64,000 nt of DNA from Pseudomonas sihuiensis (GCF_900106015.1 NZ_LT629797.1:806001-870000), one strand, 5' to 3'. Counted from the first letter of the stretch, positions 18,634 to 29,465 are shown. Notes: generated from the letters alone by a model not told the origin. Made by a program: numbers and translations.

Positions 18634-18704
18634 GAGCCCCGCCTCGGGGCGAAGCTCTTGCTTTGAAGGGGCTCTGTCGTTTCGCCGCGGGGCTCGGCTC
18701 CTAC
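18630..18704. repeat. REP/BIME-like inverted pair between dusC and ibpA
   Basis: GTAGGAGCCCCGCC (18630) opposes GGGGCTCGGCTCCTAC (ending 18704), same family as at 2809 and 6543. May serve as the dusC transcription end. The rest of the gap up to 18781 shows nothing further. Confidence 0.75.
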
Positions 18705-18781
18705 ATGAGCGGTGCCGTCTACCAAGAGGCATTGCGCAATGGATGTGCAATGCCGTGTTGTGTAAACGATTTTTTCAGATG

Positions 18782-18809
18782 CTTGAAAATTCTCCACCTG
18801 ACCTCAGAT
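18782..18809 (+). promoter_or_regulatory. Sigma-32-type heat-shock promoter of ibpA
   Basis: CTTGAAA (18782-18788) is an exact sigma-32 -35 element. After 13 bases comes CCTCAGAT (18802-18809), a partial match to the CCCCAT-type -10. Confidence 0.7.
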
Positions 18810-18814
18810 AAGTG

Positions 18815-18878
18815 ACCGCGGGATGCCGAAGCCGGGTTCCGCGATATGAACCTTGCTGAAATTTTCAGGAGAACACTC
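18815..18878 (+). promoter_or_regulatory. ROSE-like RNA thermometer in the ibpA leader
   Basis: TTGCT at 18853-18857 faces the Shine-Dalgarno AGGAG (18867-18871) across a short AT-rich loop. The resulting stem has the G opposite G mismatch that characterises ROSE thermometers. An upstream GC stem (around GCCGAAGCCGGGTTCCGC) precedes it. Known family behaviour: the hairpin hides the ribosome site at low temperature and melts on heat shock. Confidence 0.75.
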
Positions 18879-19328
18879 ATGAGCAACGTACTGTCCCTGG
18901 CCCCTCTGTTCCGCCAGTCCGTCGGTTTCGACCGTTTCAATGATCTTTTCGAATCTGCCCTGCGCAGCAATGACGCCGGCAGTTCTTACCCGCCCTACAA
19001 CGTCGAGAAGCATGGCGAAGACCACTACCGCATCGTGGTCGCGGCTGCCGGCTTCGAGGATGACGACCTGGAGTTGCAGGTCGAGCGGGGCGTGCTGACC
19101 GTGGTCGGCAACAAGCGTGATCGCAGCGCCGAGAGCGTCAGCTACCTGCATCAGGGTATCGCTCAGCGTGCCTTCAAACTGTCCTTCCGCCTGGCTGACC
19201 ATATCGAGGTCAAGGGCGCCAACCTGGTCAACGGTCTGCTTCATGTTGAGCTTGAGCGTATCGTGCCGGAAGAGGCCAAGGCCAAGCGCATCCCCATCGG
19301 CAGTCAGCGTCCTGCGCTGGAAAACTGA
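18879..19328 (+). CDS. ibpA: Small heat-shock protein IbpA (Hsp20)
   Basis: 149-residue holdase chaperone that binds aggregating proteins. It has an alpha-crystallin domain (YNVEKHGEDHYRIVVAAAGF to ERGVLTVVGNKRD) and a C-terminal extension containing the IPI-type tail motif (AKRIPIGS). A start at 18846 would place the thermometer inside the coding region, so 18879 with AGGAG is chosen. Regulated by the promoter and leader described above. Confidence 0.93.
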   Translation: MSNVLSLAPLFRQSVGFDRFNDLFESALRSNDAGSSYPPYNVEKHGEDHYRIVVAAAGFEDDDLELQVERGVLTVVGNKRDRSAESVSYLHQGIAQRAFKLSFRLADHIEVKGANLVNGLLHVELERIVPEEAKAKRIPIGSQRPALEN

Positions 19329-19340
19329 GTCGATGCAGAT

Positions 19341-19370
19341 GAAGAAGGCGCCCCGCGGGGCGCCTTCTTC
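19341..19370. terminator. Perfect 30-bp palindrome, bidirectional terminator
   Basis: GAAGAAGGCGCCCCG and its exact complement form an uninterrupted 15-bp stem between the convergent ibpA and GGDEF-EAL genes. Confidence 0.75.
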
Positions 19371-19383
19371 GTTGGGCTGGGTT

Positions 19384-22300
19384 TCAGCCGTTCTGCATGC
19401 TCAGTAGGTCGCGGAAGGCGTCCTGCGGCAGCGGTTTGCTGAACAGATAACCCTGGTAGAGATGGCAGTCCTGTGACTGCAGAAAGTCCAGTTGGTCCTG
19501 CTGCTCGACCCCCTCGGCGATCAGCGCCAGGCCCAGGCTGCGCGCCATGGCGACGATGGCACGGATGATCTCGGCATCGTTGGGATCGTGGGTGGCGTCA
19601 CGCACGAAGGACTGATCGATCTTCAACATGTCCACTGGCAGGCGCTTGAGATAAGTCAGCGAGCTGTAACCCGTGCCGAAGTCGTCCATGGCGAAGCTGA
19701 CGCCGTGCTTTTTCAGGCGCAACATCTTGCCGACGGTGTCATCGATATTCTGAATGACGATGCCTTCGGTGATCTCCAGCTTGAGCATGGCGTTGGGCAG
19801 CTGGCTGTCGCGCAGGCTACTGGCGACTCGTTCGACGAAGTCGTGCTGGCGGAACTGCCGCGGGCTGATGTTGACGCACAGGCTGAAACGCTCGCTGTCG
19901 ACCAGGCCGTCAGCCAGCAGTTGGGCGCAGAAATGGCAGGCCTCGGCCAACACCCAGCCACCGACCTCGACGATCAGCCCGCTCTCTTCCAGCACCTGAA
20001 TGAACTGCGCGGGCGACTGTGGGCCCAGCTGCGGATGCTGCCAGCGCAGCAGTGCCTCGGCGCCGACCACCTTGCCATCACGGGCATCGACCTGGGGCTG
20101 GAAGTGCAGTTCGAACTCGCCGCGCGCCAGGGCCAGGCGCAGATCGTTCTCCAGGCGCAGACGTGCGCTGGCGGCGTCCTGCATGGTGGTGCGAAACAGC
20201 TGGATGGTGTTACGCCCGGAGTCCTTGGCGCGGTAGAGGGCGATATCGGCGCGTTTTAGCAGATCCGCCGGGGTATTGCCGTGATCGGGAATCAGCGCGA
20301 CGCCGATGCTCGGGGTCACCTGTAGGCGGTGGCCGTCCAGCAGCATCGGTTCGGCCAGTAGCTGGCGCAGCTTGTCGGCGACCTGGCGAACGTGGCGGGT
20401 GACCTCCGAGCGCTTGCCCTCCAGACCGGAGAGCAGCACCACGAATTCGTCGCCGCCGAGGCGGGCCACGGTGTCCTCCAGACGCACGCTGGCTTCCAGA
20501 CGCGCGGTGATCAGACGCAGTACCGAGTCGCCGACGGGATGGCCGAGCGAGTCGTTGATGTGCTTGAAGTGGTCGAGGTCGAGAAACAGCAGGGCGCCGC
20601 GCAGTTCATGGCGCTTGAGCAGGGCGATCTGCTGAGTGAGGCGATCCATCAGCAGGGCGCGGTTGGGCAGATTGGTCAGCGCATCGTGATAGGCCAGGTG
20701 CTGGACCTGCGCCTGGGCCTGCTTCAGTTCACTGATGTCGCGCGCGGTGAGCAGCAGGCAGGGTACACCATTGAGCTCGATGGGTTGCACGGACACGTCG
20801 ACCAGGCGTAATTCGCCGTCGCGGTGGCGGCCATGCATTTCCATATGCAGCACCTGGCCGTGCTGGGTCAGGTGCTCGATCATGCGCACGCGCTCTTCGG
20901 GGTAGGCCCAGATGTCCAGCTCGAAGGCCGTGCGACCGACTACTTCATCCGGCAGATAGCCGGTGATGCGGGTGAAGCCTTCGTTGACCTCGATATAGCG
21001 CCCGCTGTCACGTTCGGTGATGGTGATGGCGTCCGGGCTGGAGTGGAAGGCCTTGGCAAACTTCTCTTCCGAGGCTTGCAGGCGCTGCTCGCGCAGCAGC
21101 CGCTCGCTGATATCGAACAGCGTGCCGACCATGCGCTGCGGTTGGCCGGTATCGTCGAGCTGCAGCTTGGCGGTGCTTTCGAGAAAGCGCAGGCCGCCAT
21201 TTTCCAGTTGCACGCGATAGGTGATCTGATAGTGGCTGCGGTGTTCTGCGACCAGGCTTTGGTAGCTCTGGCGCAGACTGTGTCGATCCTCCATCGGTAC
21301 CTGACGGAAGAAGTCGAGGAAGGCGCCTTCGAACGGTAACGGCTCCAGGCCTTGCAACTGGGACGCCCGGGCGCTGGCAAACAGCCGACTACTGGGGATG
21401 TGCCAGTCCCAGGTGCCCAGATCGGCCGACTCCAGGGCCAGGCGCAGGCGCTGCCTGCTTTCGTTGAGTGCCTGCTCCTGCACGCGCTGCTCGGTGATGT
21501 TGCGCACGGTGAGAACCAGACAGGAGGTGCCGTTCAACTCGATTTCGCCACCGAACAGCAAGTTGCTGGTGACACTGCCGTCGCGGCTGAACAGTCGTAC
21601 CTCGAGGTTGTTCAGGCGCCCGGTCTGCGCGGCGTCGAGCATACGCTGGCGGTCGCTGGGGTCAGCCCAGATGCCCAGCTCCAGTGAGGTGCGGCCCACG
21701 GCCTCGGCGCTGCTCCAGCCAAATTGCTGCTCGAAACTCGGGTTGACCTCGATGAAGCGGCCGGTCGCTCGGTCAGTGATGGCCACCGCGTCGGGCGTAT
21801 GCATGAAGGCCTTGGCGAACTTTTCCTCACTGGCGCGCAGGGCGTTTTCTGCGCGCTTGCGTTCGCTGGTATCGAGGAAGGTGCAGAGCACCAGGCGCTC
21901 GCCCTGCAGCTCGATGTACTGGCTCGACAGTACGCCATCGAGAATATCGCCACCACGGGTGCGCAGTTGTACTTCCTGAATCACCGGCTCGCGGCTCAGT
22001 GGCGCTTGCTGGCGCAACTGATCGCGCTGGCTGGCGTGAACCCAGAGATTCAGCTCATGGGTGGGGCGGCCAAGAATGTCGCTGGCGTTCCAGTCGAAGG
22101 CGTGGGTGAAGTGCTGGTTCACCTCGACAATCTCGCTGTTGTCGTAGCGCACCAACATCATGATGTCGGGGCTCAGGCGGAACAGGCTGGCGAAGCGTTC
22201 CTCGGAGGCGCGCAGAGCCTCGGCACGCTCCTGCTGGGCACTGATGTCGCGGATCACGCCGAACATGCGCGGCCGACCATCGGCCTCGCGTTGCAGGCTG

Positions 22301-22671
22301 CCGGTGATCTCCAGCCAGTGCAGGCTGCCGTCCGGCCAGCGGATACGGTGGCGCAGGGCGTTGCCAATCTGTTCGCCCTTGAGGATGGCGTCGAATTTAG
22401 CCAGGACCTCGGCACGTTCCTCTTCGGGAATCAGCTCGATGTAATGCAGTTCTCGCGTGACCGGGCGATTGGGGTCGAGGCCGAACAGGGCCTGGGCGCC
22501 GCGCGACCAGTTCACCTGGCCACTGCGAATGTCCCAATACCAGGTGCCGAGATGGGCGCCGTTCAGCGCGGCCAGCAAACGCGGCGCGTCTTGCCAGGTT
22601 TGCTCGAATTCGGCGGGATCCATCGCCGGTATATGTGGCAGGGGCGGGGTCTGGTCAGTCGATCTGGCCAT
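19384..22671 (-). CDS. Multi-PAS GGDEF-EAL c-di-GMP signalling protein
   Basis: 1095 residues, no membrane segments seen, so a cytosolic multi-sensor. About five PAS modules occupy residues 30-655; three share EEKFAKAF-type starts and FIEVN or YIEVNEGF cores, pointing to internal duplication. A GGDEF domain (about 660-830) has intact LARLGGDEFVVLL. The EAL domain (about 840-1090) has EALLRW, DDFGTGYSSL and AEGVE, so both synthesis and hydrolysis sites look intact. Good ribosome site GGAGGAAGG before the ATG. Net activity and ligands cannot be read from sequence. Confidence 0.9.
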   Translation of the reverse strand: MARSTDQTPPLPHIPAMDPAEFEQTWQDAPRLLAALNGAHLGTWYWDIRSGQVNWSRGAQALFGLDPNRPVTRELHYIELIPEEERAEVLAKFDAILKGEQIGNALRHRIRWPDGSLHWLEITGSLQREADGRPRMFGVIRDISAQQERAEALRASEERFASLFRLSPDIMMLVRYDNSEIVEVNQHFTHAFDWNASDILGRPTHELNLWVHASQRDQLRQQAPLSREPVIQEVQLRTRGGDILDGVLSSQYIELQGERLVLCTFLDTSERKRAENALRASEEKFAKAFMHTPDAVAITDRATGRFIEVNPSFEQQFGWSSAEAVGRTSLELGIWADPSDRQRMLDAAQTGRLNNLEVRLFSRDGSVTSNLLFGGEIELNGTSCLVLTVRNITEQRVQEQALNESRQRLRLALESADLGTWDWHIPSSRLFASARASQLQGLEPLPFEGAFLDFFRQVPMEDRHSLRQSYQSLVAEHRSHYQITYRVQLENGGLRFLESTAKLQLDDTGQPQRMVGTLFDISERLLREQRLQASEEKFAKAFHSSPDAITITERDSGRYIEVNEGFTRITGYLPDEVVGRTAFELDIWAYPEERVRMIEHLTQHGQVLHMEMHGRHRDGELRLVDVSVQPIELNGVPCLLLTARDISELKQAQAQVQHLAYHDALTNLPNRALLMDRLTQQIALLKRHELRGALLFLDLDHFKHINDSLGHPVGDSVLRLITARLEASVRLEDTVARLGGDEFVVLLSGLEGKRSEVTRHVRQVADKLRQLLAEPMLLDGHRLQVTPSIGVALIPDHGNTPADLLKRADIALYRAKDSGRNTIQLFRTTMQDAASARLRLENDLRLALARGEFELHFQPQVDARDGKVVGAEALLRWQHPQLGPQSPAQFIQVLEESGLIVEVGGWVLAEACHFCAQLLADGLVDSERFSLCVNISPRQFRQHDFVERVASSLRDSQLPNAMLKLEITEGIVIQNIDDTVGKMLRLKKHGVSFAMDDFGTGYSSLTYLKRLPVDMLKIDQSFVRDATHDPNDAEIIRAIVAMARSLGLALIAEGVEQQDQLDFLQSQDCHLYQGYLFSKPLPQDAFRDLLSMQNG

Positions 22672-22773
22672 GGCCGTACCTTCCTCCGGAGTGCGCGATG
22701 CGCGGGGCGGGCGTTAGAGGCATGTAGATATGTTTTTGTCGTTATGTCGCCACGTTAGTCTCAGTTCGGATAC

Positions 22774-23655
22774 CTATGCAAGATCATCGCGCTGGCTGTC
22801 GAGCAGATCCATGAATGCCCGTGCGGCATTCGACAGGGTGCGCTCGGTATGCAGGATGTAGCCCAACTGGCGGGTCAGCTGGATGCCCGGTATCGGCAGG
22901 CGAGCGACCTGATCGTCGAGCATGGTGCGCGGCAGCACGCTCCAGGCCAGGCCTATGGACACCATCATCTTGATGGTTTCCAGGTAGTTGGTGCTCATGG
23001 CGATGTTGGGCGTCAGGCCCTGGGCCTCGAACAGGCGCTGCACTATGTGATGGGTGAAAGTGTTGCCGCCGGGGAAGACCGCAGGATGCTGCGCCACGTC
23101 GGCCAAGCTGATCACTTGGCTGCGTGCCAGTGGGTGTTCCGGTGCGGCGACGAAATCCAGCGGGTCGTCCCACACGGCGACGGCGCGGATCGGTTCGCGG
23201 GTTTCCGGGGCAAGGGTGATCACCGCCAGTTCGGCGCGGCCATGCAGCACTTCTTCATACGCCACTTCCGAATCGAGGAACTGGATGTCCAGCGCCACCT
23301 GCGGGTGGGCGCGGGTGAAGGCGCGCAGCAGGGCGGGCAGGCGGTGCAGGCCGATGTGGTGGCTGGTGGCCAGGGTCAGACGGCCGCTGACTTCACCGGA
23401 CAGGTTGGTCAGCGCACGGCGCGTGTCGTCCAGTACGTTGAGGATCTGGTAGGCGCGCGGCAGCAGGGCGCGGCCGGCCTGGGTCAGGCCAATCTCGCGG
23501 CCGAGGCGGTCGAACAGGCGCACGCCCAGTTGCTGTTCCAGGCCGGCGATGCGCTTGCTTACGGCAGGCTGGGTCAGGTGCAGGCGCTCGCCGGCTTCGG
23601 AAAAACTGCCAGTTTCGGCAATGGCGATAAAGGCGTTGAGGTTGGCCAGATCCAT
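22774..23655 (-). CDS. LysR-family regulator divergent from leuC
   Basis: 293-residue LTTR with HTH FSEAGERLHLTQPAVSKRIA and an effector domain. Divergent from leuCD over a 223-base gap containing a LysR-type box, an arrangement also found in P. aeruginosa. Probably affects leuCD or itself; the effector is unknown. Ribosome site GGAG seven bases before the ATG. Confidence 0.85.
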   Translation of the reverse strand: MDLANLNAFIAIAETGSFSEAGERLHLTQPAVSKRIAGLEQQLGVRLFDRLGREIGLTQAGRALLPRAYQILNVLDDTRRALTNLSGEVSGRLTLATSHHIGLHRLPALLRAFTRAHPQVALDIQFLDSEVAYEEVLHGRAELAVITLAPETREPIRAVAVWDDPLDFVAAPEHPLARSQVISLADVAQHPAVFPGGNTFTHHIVQRLFEAQGLTPNIAMSTNYLETIKMMVSIGLAWSVLPRTMLDDQVARLPIPGIQLTRQLGYILHTERTLSNAARAFMDLLDSQRDDLA

Positions 23656-23692
23656 GGAACGCTCCGGTAAGTAATGATGCGCTGAGCATACA

Positions 23693-23705
23693 TTCCTCTT
23701 CGGAA
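23693..23705. promoter_or_regulatory. LysR-type T-N11-A operator between the regulator and leuC
   Basis: TTCC-N5-GGAA, extending to ATTCC/GGAAT, fits the T-N11-A LTTR consensus. It is 37 bases from the regulator start. A weak promoter-like TTGAAT-N17-GTTATT (23710-23738) reads toward leuC just beside it. Confidence 0.65.
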
Positions 23706-23878
23706 TCCTTTGAATAAAAAATATGAATTTGAGTTATTTCGTGCCTGGCAATAGCATTCCCCCCATAAGCCGAAGGGCCATTTTCGCCCAGGCATAGAAA
23801 GGTGCACTTCTGACGCCGGGCGGTGATAACGCAGGCAGTTTCCGGATGTGCTCAAAAGGCGCTGATGAGGTAAGGCTG

Positions 23879-25306
23879 ATGACTGGCAAGACGCTCTACG
23901 ACAAGCTCTGGGAAATGCACGAAGTGAAACGTCGCGACGACGGTTCCTCGCTGATCTACATCGATCGTCACATCCTCCATGAGGTGACCTCACCGCAGGC
24001 TTTCGAAGGCCTGCGTCTGGCCGGGCGCAAGCCGTGGCGCATCGACGCCAACATCGCCACCCCGGATCACAACGTGCCGACCACCAAGGCCGAGCGTCAG
24101 GGTGGCCTCGAAGCCATCGCCGACGAAGTCTCGCGCATCCAGGTGCAGACCCTGGACGAGAACTGCGATGACTTCGGCATCCTCGAATTCAAGATGAACG
24201 ACGTGCGCCAGGGCATCGTTCACGTAGTCGGGCCGGAGCAGGGCGCTACCCTGCCGGGCATGACCGTGGTCTGCGGCGACTCGCACACCTCCACCCATGG
24301 CGCCTTCGGTGCGTTGGCCCACGGCATCGGCACCTCCGAAGTCGAGCACGTGCTCGCCACCCAATGCCTGGTGGCCAAGAAGATGAAGAACATGCAGGTG
24401 CGCGTCGAAGGCAAGCTGCCGTTCGGCGTCACCGCCAAGGACATCGTGTTGGCCGTGATCGGCAAGATCGGTACCGCTGGCGGCAATGGCCATGCCCTGG
24501 AGTTCGCCGGCAGCGCGATTCGCGACCTGTCGCTGGAAGGGCGCATGACCATCTGCAACATGTCCATCGAGGCCGGCGCCCGTGTGGGGCTGGTGGCGGT
24601 GGATGAGAAGACCATCGCCTACGTCAAGGATCGTCCATTTGCGCCCAAGGGCAGCGACTGGGACAAGGCCGTGGCGCAGTGGCAGAACCTGGTGTCCGAC
24701 GCCGATGCGGTGTTCGATACCGTGGTCGAGCTGCGTGCCGAAGACATCAAACCGCAGGTCAGCTGGGGCACCTCGCCGGAGATGGTCCTGGCCGTCGACC
24801 AGAACGTGCCGGATCCGGCCGTCGAAGCCGACCCGGTGAAGAAGGACTCGATCACCCGTGCGCTGAAGTACATGGGCCTGAGCGCCAATCAGCCGATCAC
24901 CGATATCCAGCTCGATCGCGTGTTTATCGGCTCCTGCACCAACTCGCGCATCGAAGACCTGCGCGCTGCCGCTGAGGTGGCCAAGGGCCGCAAGGTCGCC
25001 GCTACCGTCAAGCAGGCGCTGGTGGTGCCGGGCTCCGGTCTGGTCAAGGCGCAAGCCGAGGCTGAAGGCCTGGACAAGATCTTCATCGAGGCTGGCTTTG
25101 AATGGCGTGAGCCGGGTTGCTCCATGTGCCTGGCGATGAACCCGGACAAACTGGGCAGCGGCGAGCATTGTGCCTCGACCTCCAACCGCAACTTCGAAGG
25201 CCGTCAGGGCGCCGGTGGTCGTACCCACCTGGTGAGCCCGGCCATGGCTGCCGCTGCGGCGGTTACCGGTCGTTTCATCGACGTTCGCGAATTGATCCAG
25301 GCCTGA
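23879..25306 (+). CDS. leuC: 3-isopropylmalate dehydratase large subunit
   Basis: 4Fe-4S aconitase-family subunit that, with LeuD, isomerises 2- to 3-isopropylmalate in leucine synthesis. 475 residues. Cluster ligands are the Cys in [12 protein letters not shown] (about residue 350) and the pair in [33 protein letters not shown] is another signature. The start at 23879 follows GAGGTAAGG; the frame is open 11 codons earlier without support. leuD follows after eight bases. Confidence 0.97.
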   Translation: MTGKTLYDKLWEMHEVKRRDDGSSLIYIDRHILHEVTSPQAFEGLRLAGRKPWRIDANIATPDHNVPTTKAERQGGLEAIADEVSRIQVQTLDENCDDFGILEFKMNDVRQGIVHVVGPEQGATLPGMTVVCGDSHTSTHGAFGALAHGIGTSEVEHVLATQCLVAKKMKNMQVRVEGKLPFGVTAKDIVLAVIGKIGTAGGNGHALEFAGSAIRDLSLEGRMTICNMSIEAGARVGLVAVDEKTIAYVKDRPFAPKGSDWDKAVAQWQNLVSDADAVFDTVVELRAEDIKPQVSWGTSPEMVLAVDQNVPDPAVEADPVKKDSITRALKYMGLSANQPITDIQLDRVFIGSCTNSRIEDLRAAAEVAKGRKVAATVKQALVVPGSGLVKAQAEAEGLDKIFIEAGFEWREPGCSMCLAMNPDKLGSGEHCASTSNRNFEGRQGAGGRTHLVSPAMAAAAAVTGRFIDVRELIQA

Positions 25307-25314
25307 GGAGCTAG

Positions 25315-25965
25315 ATGATGAAAGCCTTTACCCAACACACTGGCCTGGTCTGCCCGCTCGACCGTGCCAACGTCGACACCGACCAGATCATTCCCAAGCA
25401 GTTTCTGAAGTCGATCAAGCGCACCGGCTTCGGCCCCAACTTGTTTGACGAGTGGCGCTACCTGGATGTCGGCCAGCCGAACCAGGACAACTCCAAGCGC
25501 CCGATCAACAAGGATTTCGTGCTCAACTTCCCGCGCTACCAGGGCGCCAGCGTTCTGCTGGCCCGCGAGAACTTCGGCTGTGGCTCTTCGCGCGAACACG
25601 CGCCGTGGGCGCTGGACGAGTACGGTTTCCGCACGGTGATCGCGCCGAGCTTCGCCGACATCTTCTTCAACAACAGCTTCAAGAACGGCCTGCTGCCGAT
25701 CGTCCTCAAGGACGAAGAAGTCGACGCGCTGTTCGAGCAGGCCGAGGCGACCGAGGGTTATCAGCTGACCGTCGACCTCGAGGCGCAGACCGTGACTCGC
25801 CCTGATGGCGTGCAGTACAGCTTCGAGGTCGATGCCTTCCGCAAGCACTGCCTGCTCAACGGCCTGGACGACATCGGCCTGACCCTGCAGGATCAGGAAG
25901 CGATCAAGGCGTTCGAGGTCGGTTATCAGCAGAGCAGCCCCTGGCTGTTCGGCGCGATCAAGTAA
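25315..25965 (+). CDS. leuD: 3-isopropylmalate dehydratase small subunit
   Basis: Swivelling subunit of the isopropylmalate isomerase, 216 residues. Signature [15 protein letters not shown] and the N-terminal [20 protein letters not shown]. Two adjacent ATGs (25315 and 25318) are possible; GAGGAG overlapping the leuC stop serves either. Tightly linked to leuC, hence likely translationally coupled. Confidence 0.96.
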   Translation: MMKAFTQHTGLVCPLDRANVDTDQIIPKQFLKSIKRTGFGPNLFDEWRYLDVGQPNQDNSKRPINKDFVLNFPRYQGASVLLARENFGCGSSREHAPWALDEYGFRTVIAPSFADIFFNNSFKNGLLPIVLKDEEVDALFEQAEATEGYQLTVDLEAQTVTRPDGVQYSFEVDAFRKHCLLNGLDDIGLTLQDQEAIKAFEVGYQQSSPWLFGAIK

Positions 25966-25973
25966 CGCGTTCG

Positions 25974-26049
25974 ATAGGGTGTGTTGGGCCGCTTAGGCTG
26001 TGCGCACCGGATCAATCATTATTCAAGCGGTGCGCAGGGCGCACCCTAC
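25974..26049. repeat. Palindromic repeat between leuD and leuB
   Basis: ATAGGGTG...TGCGCACC opposes GGTGCGCAGGGCGCACCCTA, the same family as at 12217-12278. It fills nearly all of the leuD-leuB gap. Confidence 0.7.
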
Positions 26050-26067
26050 GGTTCGGATGAGGATGTG

Positions 26068-27150
<1,083 letters not shown>

Positions 27151-27156
27151 TCTTCC

Positions 27157-27189
27157 CAGCCCTGCCGGGGTGGTTCCGGCGGGCTGTTT
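27157..27189 (+). terminator. Terminator-like hairpin between leuB and asd
   Basis: CAGCCC-T-GCCGG pairs with CCGGC-GGGCTG across a seven-base loop, then TTTATAT. It ends only 18 bases before the asd start, so it may also act as an attenuating leader structure. Confidence 0.65.
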
Positions 27190-27206
27190 ATATAGGTGTA
27201 GTCGTT

Positions 27207-28319
27207 ATGAAACGTGTAGGTCTGATCGGTTGGCGTGGCATGGTCGGTTCCGTGCTCATGCAGCGCATGCTGGAAGAGCGGGACTTCGACCTGATCGAGC
27301 CGGTGTTCTTCACCACTTCCAATGTCGGTGGCCAGGGCCCTGCCATTGGCAAGGACATCGCAGCGCTGAAAGATGCCTACAGCATTGACGACCTCAAGGG
27401 CCTGGACGTGATCCTGACCTGCCAGGGCGGCGACTACACCAATGAAGTATTCCCCAAGCTGCGTGAGGCCGGCTGGCAGGGCTACTGGATCGACGCTGCC
27501 TCCAGCCTGCGCATGGATGACGACTCGGTGATCGTGCTCGATCCGGTCAACCGCAAGGTGATCGACCAGGCGCTGGACGCCGGCACCAAGAACTACATCG
27601 GCGGCAACTGCACCGTCAGCCTGATGCTGATGGCGCTCGGCGGTCTGTACGAGGCTGGTCTGGTGGAGTGGATGAGTGCCATGACCTACCAGGCTGCTTC
27701 CGGTGCTGGCGCGCAGAACATGCGTGAGCTGATCAAGCAAATGGGCGCAATCAACGGCGCTGTCGCCGATGAACTGGCCGACCCGGCCAGCGCCATCCTC
27801 GACATCGACCGCAAGGTGGCCGAGGCCATGCGTGGCGAAGGCTTCCCGGTCGACAACTTCGGTGTGCCGCTGGCTGGCAGCCTGATCCCCTACATCGACA
27901 AGGAGCTGCCGAACGGGCAGAGCCGTGAAGAGTGGAAGGCTCAGGCCGAAACCAACAAGATTCTCGGTCGTTTCAAGAACCCGATCCCGGTCGATGGCAT
28001 TTGCGTGCGCATCGGTGCCATGCGCTGCCACAGCCAGGCGCTGACCATCAAGCTGAACAAGGATGTGCCGATGGCCGATATCGAAGGCCTGATCAGCCAG
28101 CACAATCCCTGGGTCAAACTGGTGCCGAACCACCGCGAAGATTCCATCCGCGACCTCGGCCCGACTGCCGTGACCGGCACCCTGAGCGTTCCGGTCGGCC
28201 GTCTACGCAAGCTCAACATGGGCTCGCAGTACCTGGGGGCGTTCACCGTCGGTGACCAACTGCTGTGGGGCGCTGCCGAACCGCTGCGTCGCATGCTGCG
28301 GATTCTGCTGGAGCGCTAA
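27207..28319 (+). CDS. asd: Aspartate-semialdehyde dehydrogenase
   Basis: NADPH-dependent enzyme of the lysine, threonine and methionine branch and of diaminopimelate supply. 370 residues. N-terminal [17 protein letters not shown], catalytic Cys at about residue 134 in [12 protein letters not shown], and His at about 274 in [14 protein letters not shown]. Essential-type housekeeping gene; next to an inactive-looking paralogue. Confidence 0.97.
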   Translation: MKRVGLIGWRGMVGSVLMQRMLEERDFDLIEPVFFTTSNVGGQGPAIGKDIAALKDAYSIDDLKGLDVILTCQGGDYTNEVFPKLREAGWQGYWIDAASSLRMDDDSVIVLDPVNRKVIDQALDAGTKNYIGGNCTVSLMLMALGGLYEAGLVEWMSAMTYQAASGAGAQNMRELIKQMGAINGAVADELADPASAILDIDRKVAEAMRGEGFPVDNFGVPLAGSLIPYIDKELPNGQSREEWKAQAETNKILGRFKNPIPVDGICVRIGAMRCHSQALTIKLNKDVPMADIEGLISQHNPWVKLVPNHREDSIRDLGPTAVTGTLSVPVGRLRKLNMGSQYLGAFTVGDQLLWGAAEPLRRMLRILLER

Positions 28320-28345
28320 GCGCGAAGCCGGCATCCAGTATCAAA

Positions 28346-28385
28346 CAAAGCCCTTCTGTCTTGGCAGAGGGGCTTTGTGTTTTCT
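28346..28385 (+). terminator. Terminator after asd
   Basis: Thirteen-pair stem CAAAGCCCTTCTG/CAGAGGGGCTTTG with loop TCTTGG and a following TTTT. Confidence 0.85.
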
Positions 28386-28454
28386 GGAGGAGCCGATTGC
28401 CTGGGCGATGGGGCGCAGTTACAGTGCCGCTCCCTCTGTGTCGTAGGTCAGCTC

Positions 28455-29465
28455 ATGAGTCAGTCCATCAATATCGCCGTGATCGGCGCCACCAGCAACG
28501 TCGGCGAAGCGCTGGTCGAATTGCTCGAAGAGCGTGAGTTTCCGGTGAAGGATCTGCATCTGCTGGCCAGCAGCGAGTCGGCTGGACAGAGTCTTTCTTT
28601 CCGTGGTCGGCAGGTGCGGGTCAGATCGCTCGATGCCTTCGATTTCACTCAGGTGCAACTGGCGTTCTTTGCTGCGGGCTCTGACGTGACGCGCAGCCAT
28701 CATGAGCGCGTGGTCGCGGCCGGTTGTTCCGTTATCGATCTGAGTGCTGCTTTTTCGCTGGAGCAAGCGCCATGCGTATTGCCCGAACTTGGCGCCGCAG
28801 GTTTGCCGGCATTGACCAAGCCGTGGTGTGTCAGTGCGCCGACGCCTTCGGCGGTTGCCTGTGCGCTGGTGCTGGCGACGCTGAGGCCTGTACTGCGACC
28901 CCAACAGCTGCAGGTGACTGCCATGCTGTCGATCTCCACTCTGGGGCGTAGCGGTGTGCAGGAGCTGGCGCGGCAGACCGCCGAGCTGCTCAACGGGCGC
29001 CCGCTGGAATCGAAGGCGGTAGATCGACAGATCGCGTTCAATCTGCTGGCGCAGGTCGGCGAGGTGGATGACCACGGGCATGCTCAGTTGGAGAAGCGTC
29101 TGGTGGCCGAGATTCAACAGTTATTGAGTCTGCCTGGGCTTCCGGTAGCAGCCACCTGCGCCTTGGTGCCGGTGTTCTTTGGCGATAGTCTCGCACTGGG
29201 CGTGTATGCTGATTCGGCTATCGATATCAGTACAGTGCTGCAATTGCTCGAGGTCGCGCCGGGCATCGAGTTGGTAGAGGTCGGCGATTACCCGACTGCA
29301 GTGGGTGATGCAGTGGGGCAGGATCAGGTCTATGTGGGGCGTGTCCGGCGCGGCGTGAGCGATCCAAGGCAACTCAATTTGTGGATTGCGTCTGATAATG
29401 TAAGAAAAGGCGCCGCCCTTAATGCTGTGCAGATAGCTGAGTTATTGATAAAACACTATCTGTAA
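28455..29465 (+). CDS. Aspartate-semialdehyde dehydrogenase-like protein (Usg family), catalytic Cys absent
   Basis: 336 residues with an intact N-terminal NAD(P) fold (NIAVIGATSNVGEALVELL). In place of the ANPNC active-site stretch it reads SAPTPSAVACAL near residue 125, so the nucleophilic Cys appears replaced by Ser. That points to a non-dehydrogenase role, as suspected for Usg proteins. The start at 28455 is taken from homologue alignment; the frame is open 26 codons earlier. Sits between asd and fimV as in P. aeruginosa. Confidence 0.82.
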   Translation: MSQSINIAVIGATSNVGEALVELLEEREFPVKDLHLLASSESAGQSLSFRGRQVRVRSLDAFDFTQVQLAFFAAGSDVTRSHHERVVAAGCSVIDLSAAFSLEQAPCVLPELGAAGLPALTKPWCVSAPTPSAVACALVLATLRPVLRPQQLQVTAMLSISTLGRSGVQELARQTAELLNGRPLESKAVDRQIAFNLLAQVGEVDDHGHAQLEKRLVAEIQQLLSLPGLPVAATCALVPVFFGDSLALGVYADSAIDISTVLQLLEVAPGIELVEVGDYPTAVGDAVGQDQVYVGRVRRGVSDPRQLNLWIASDNVRKGAALNAVQIAELLIKHYL

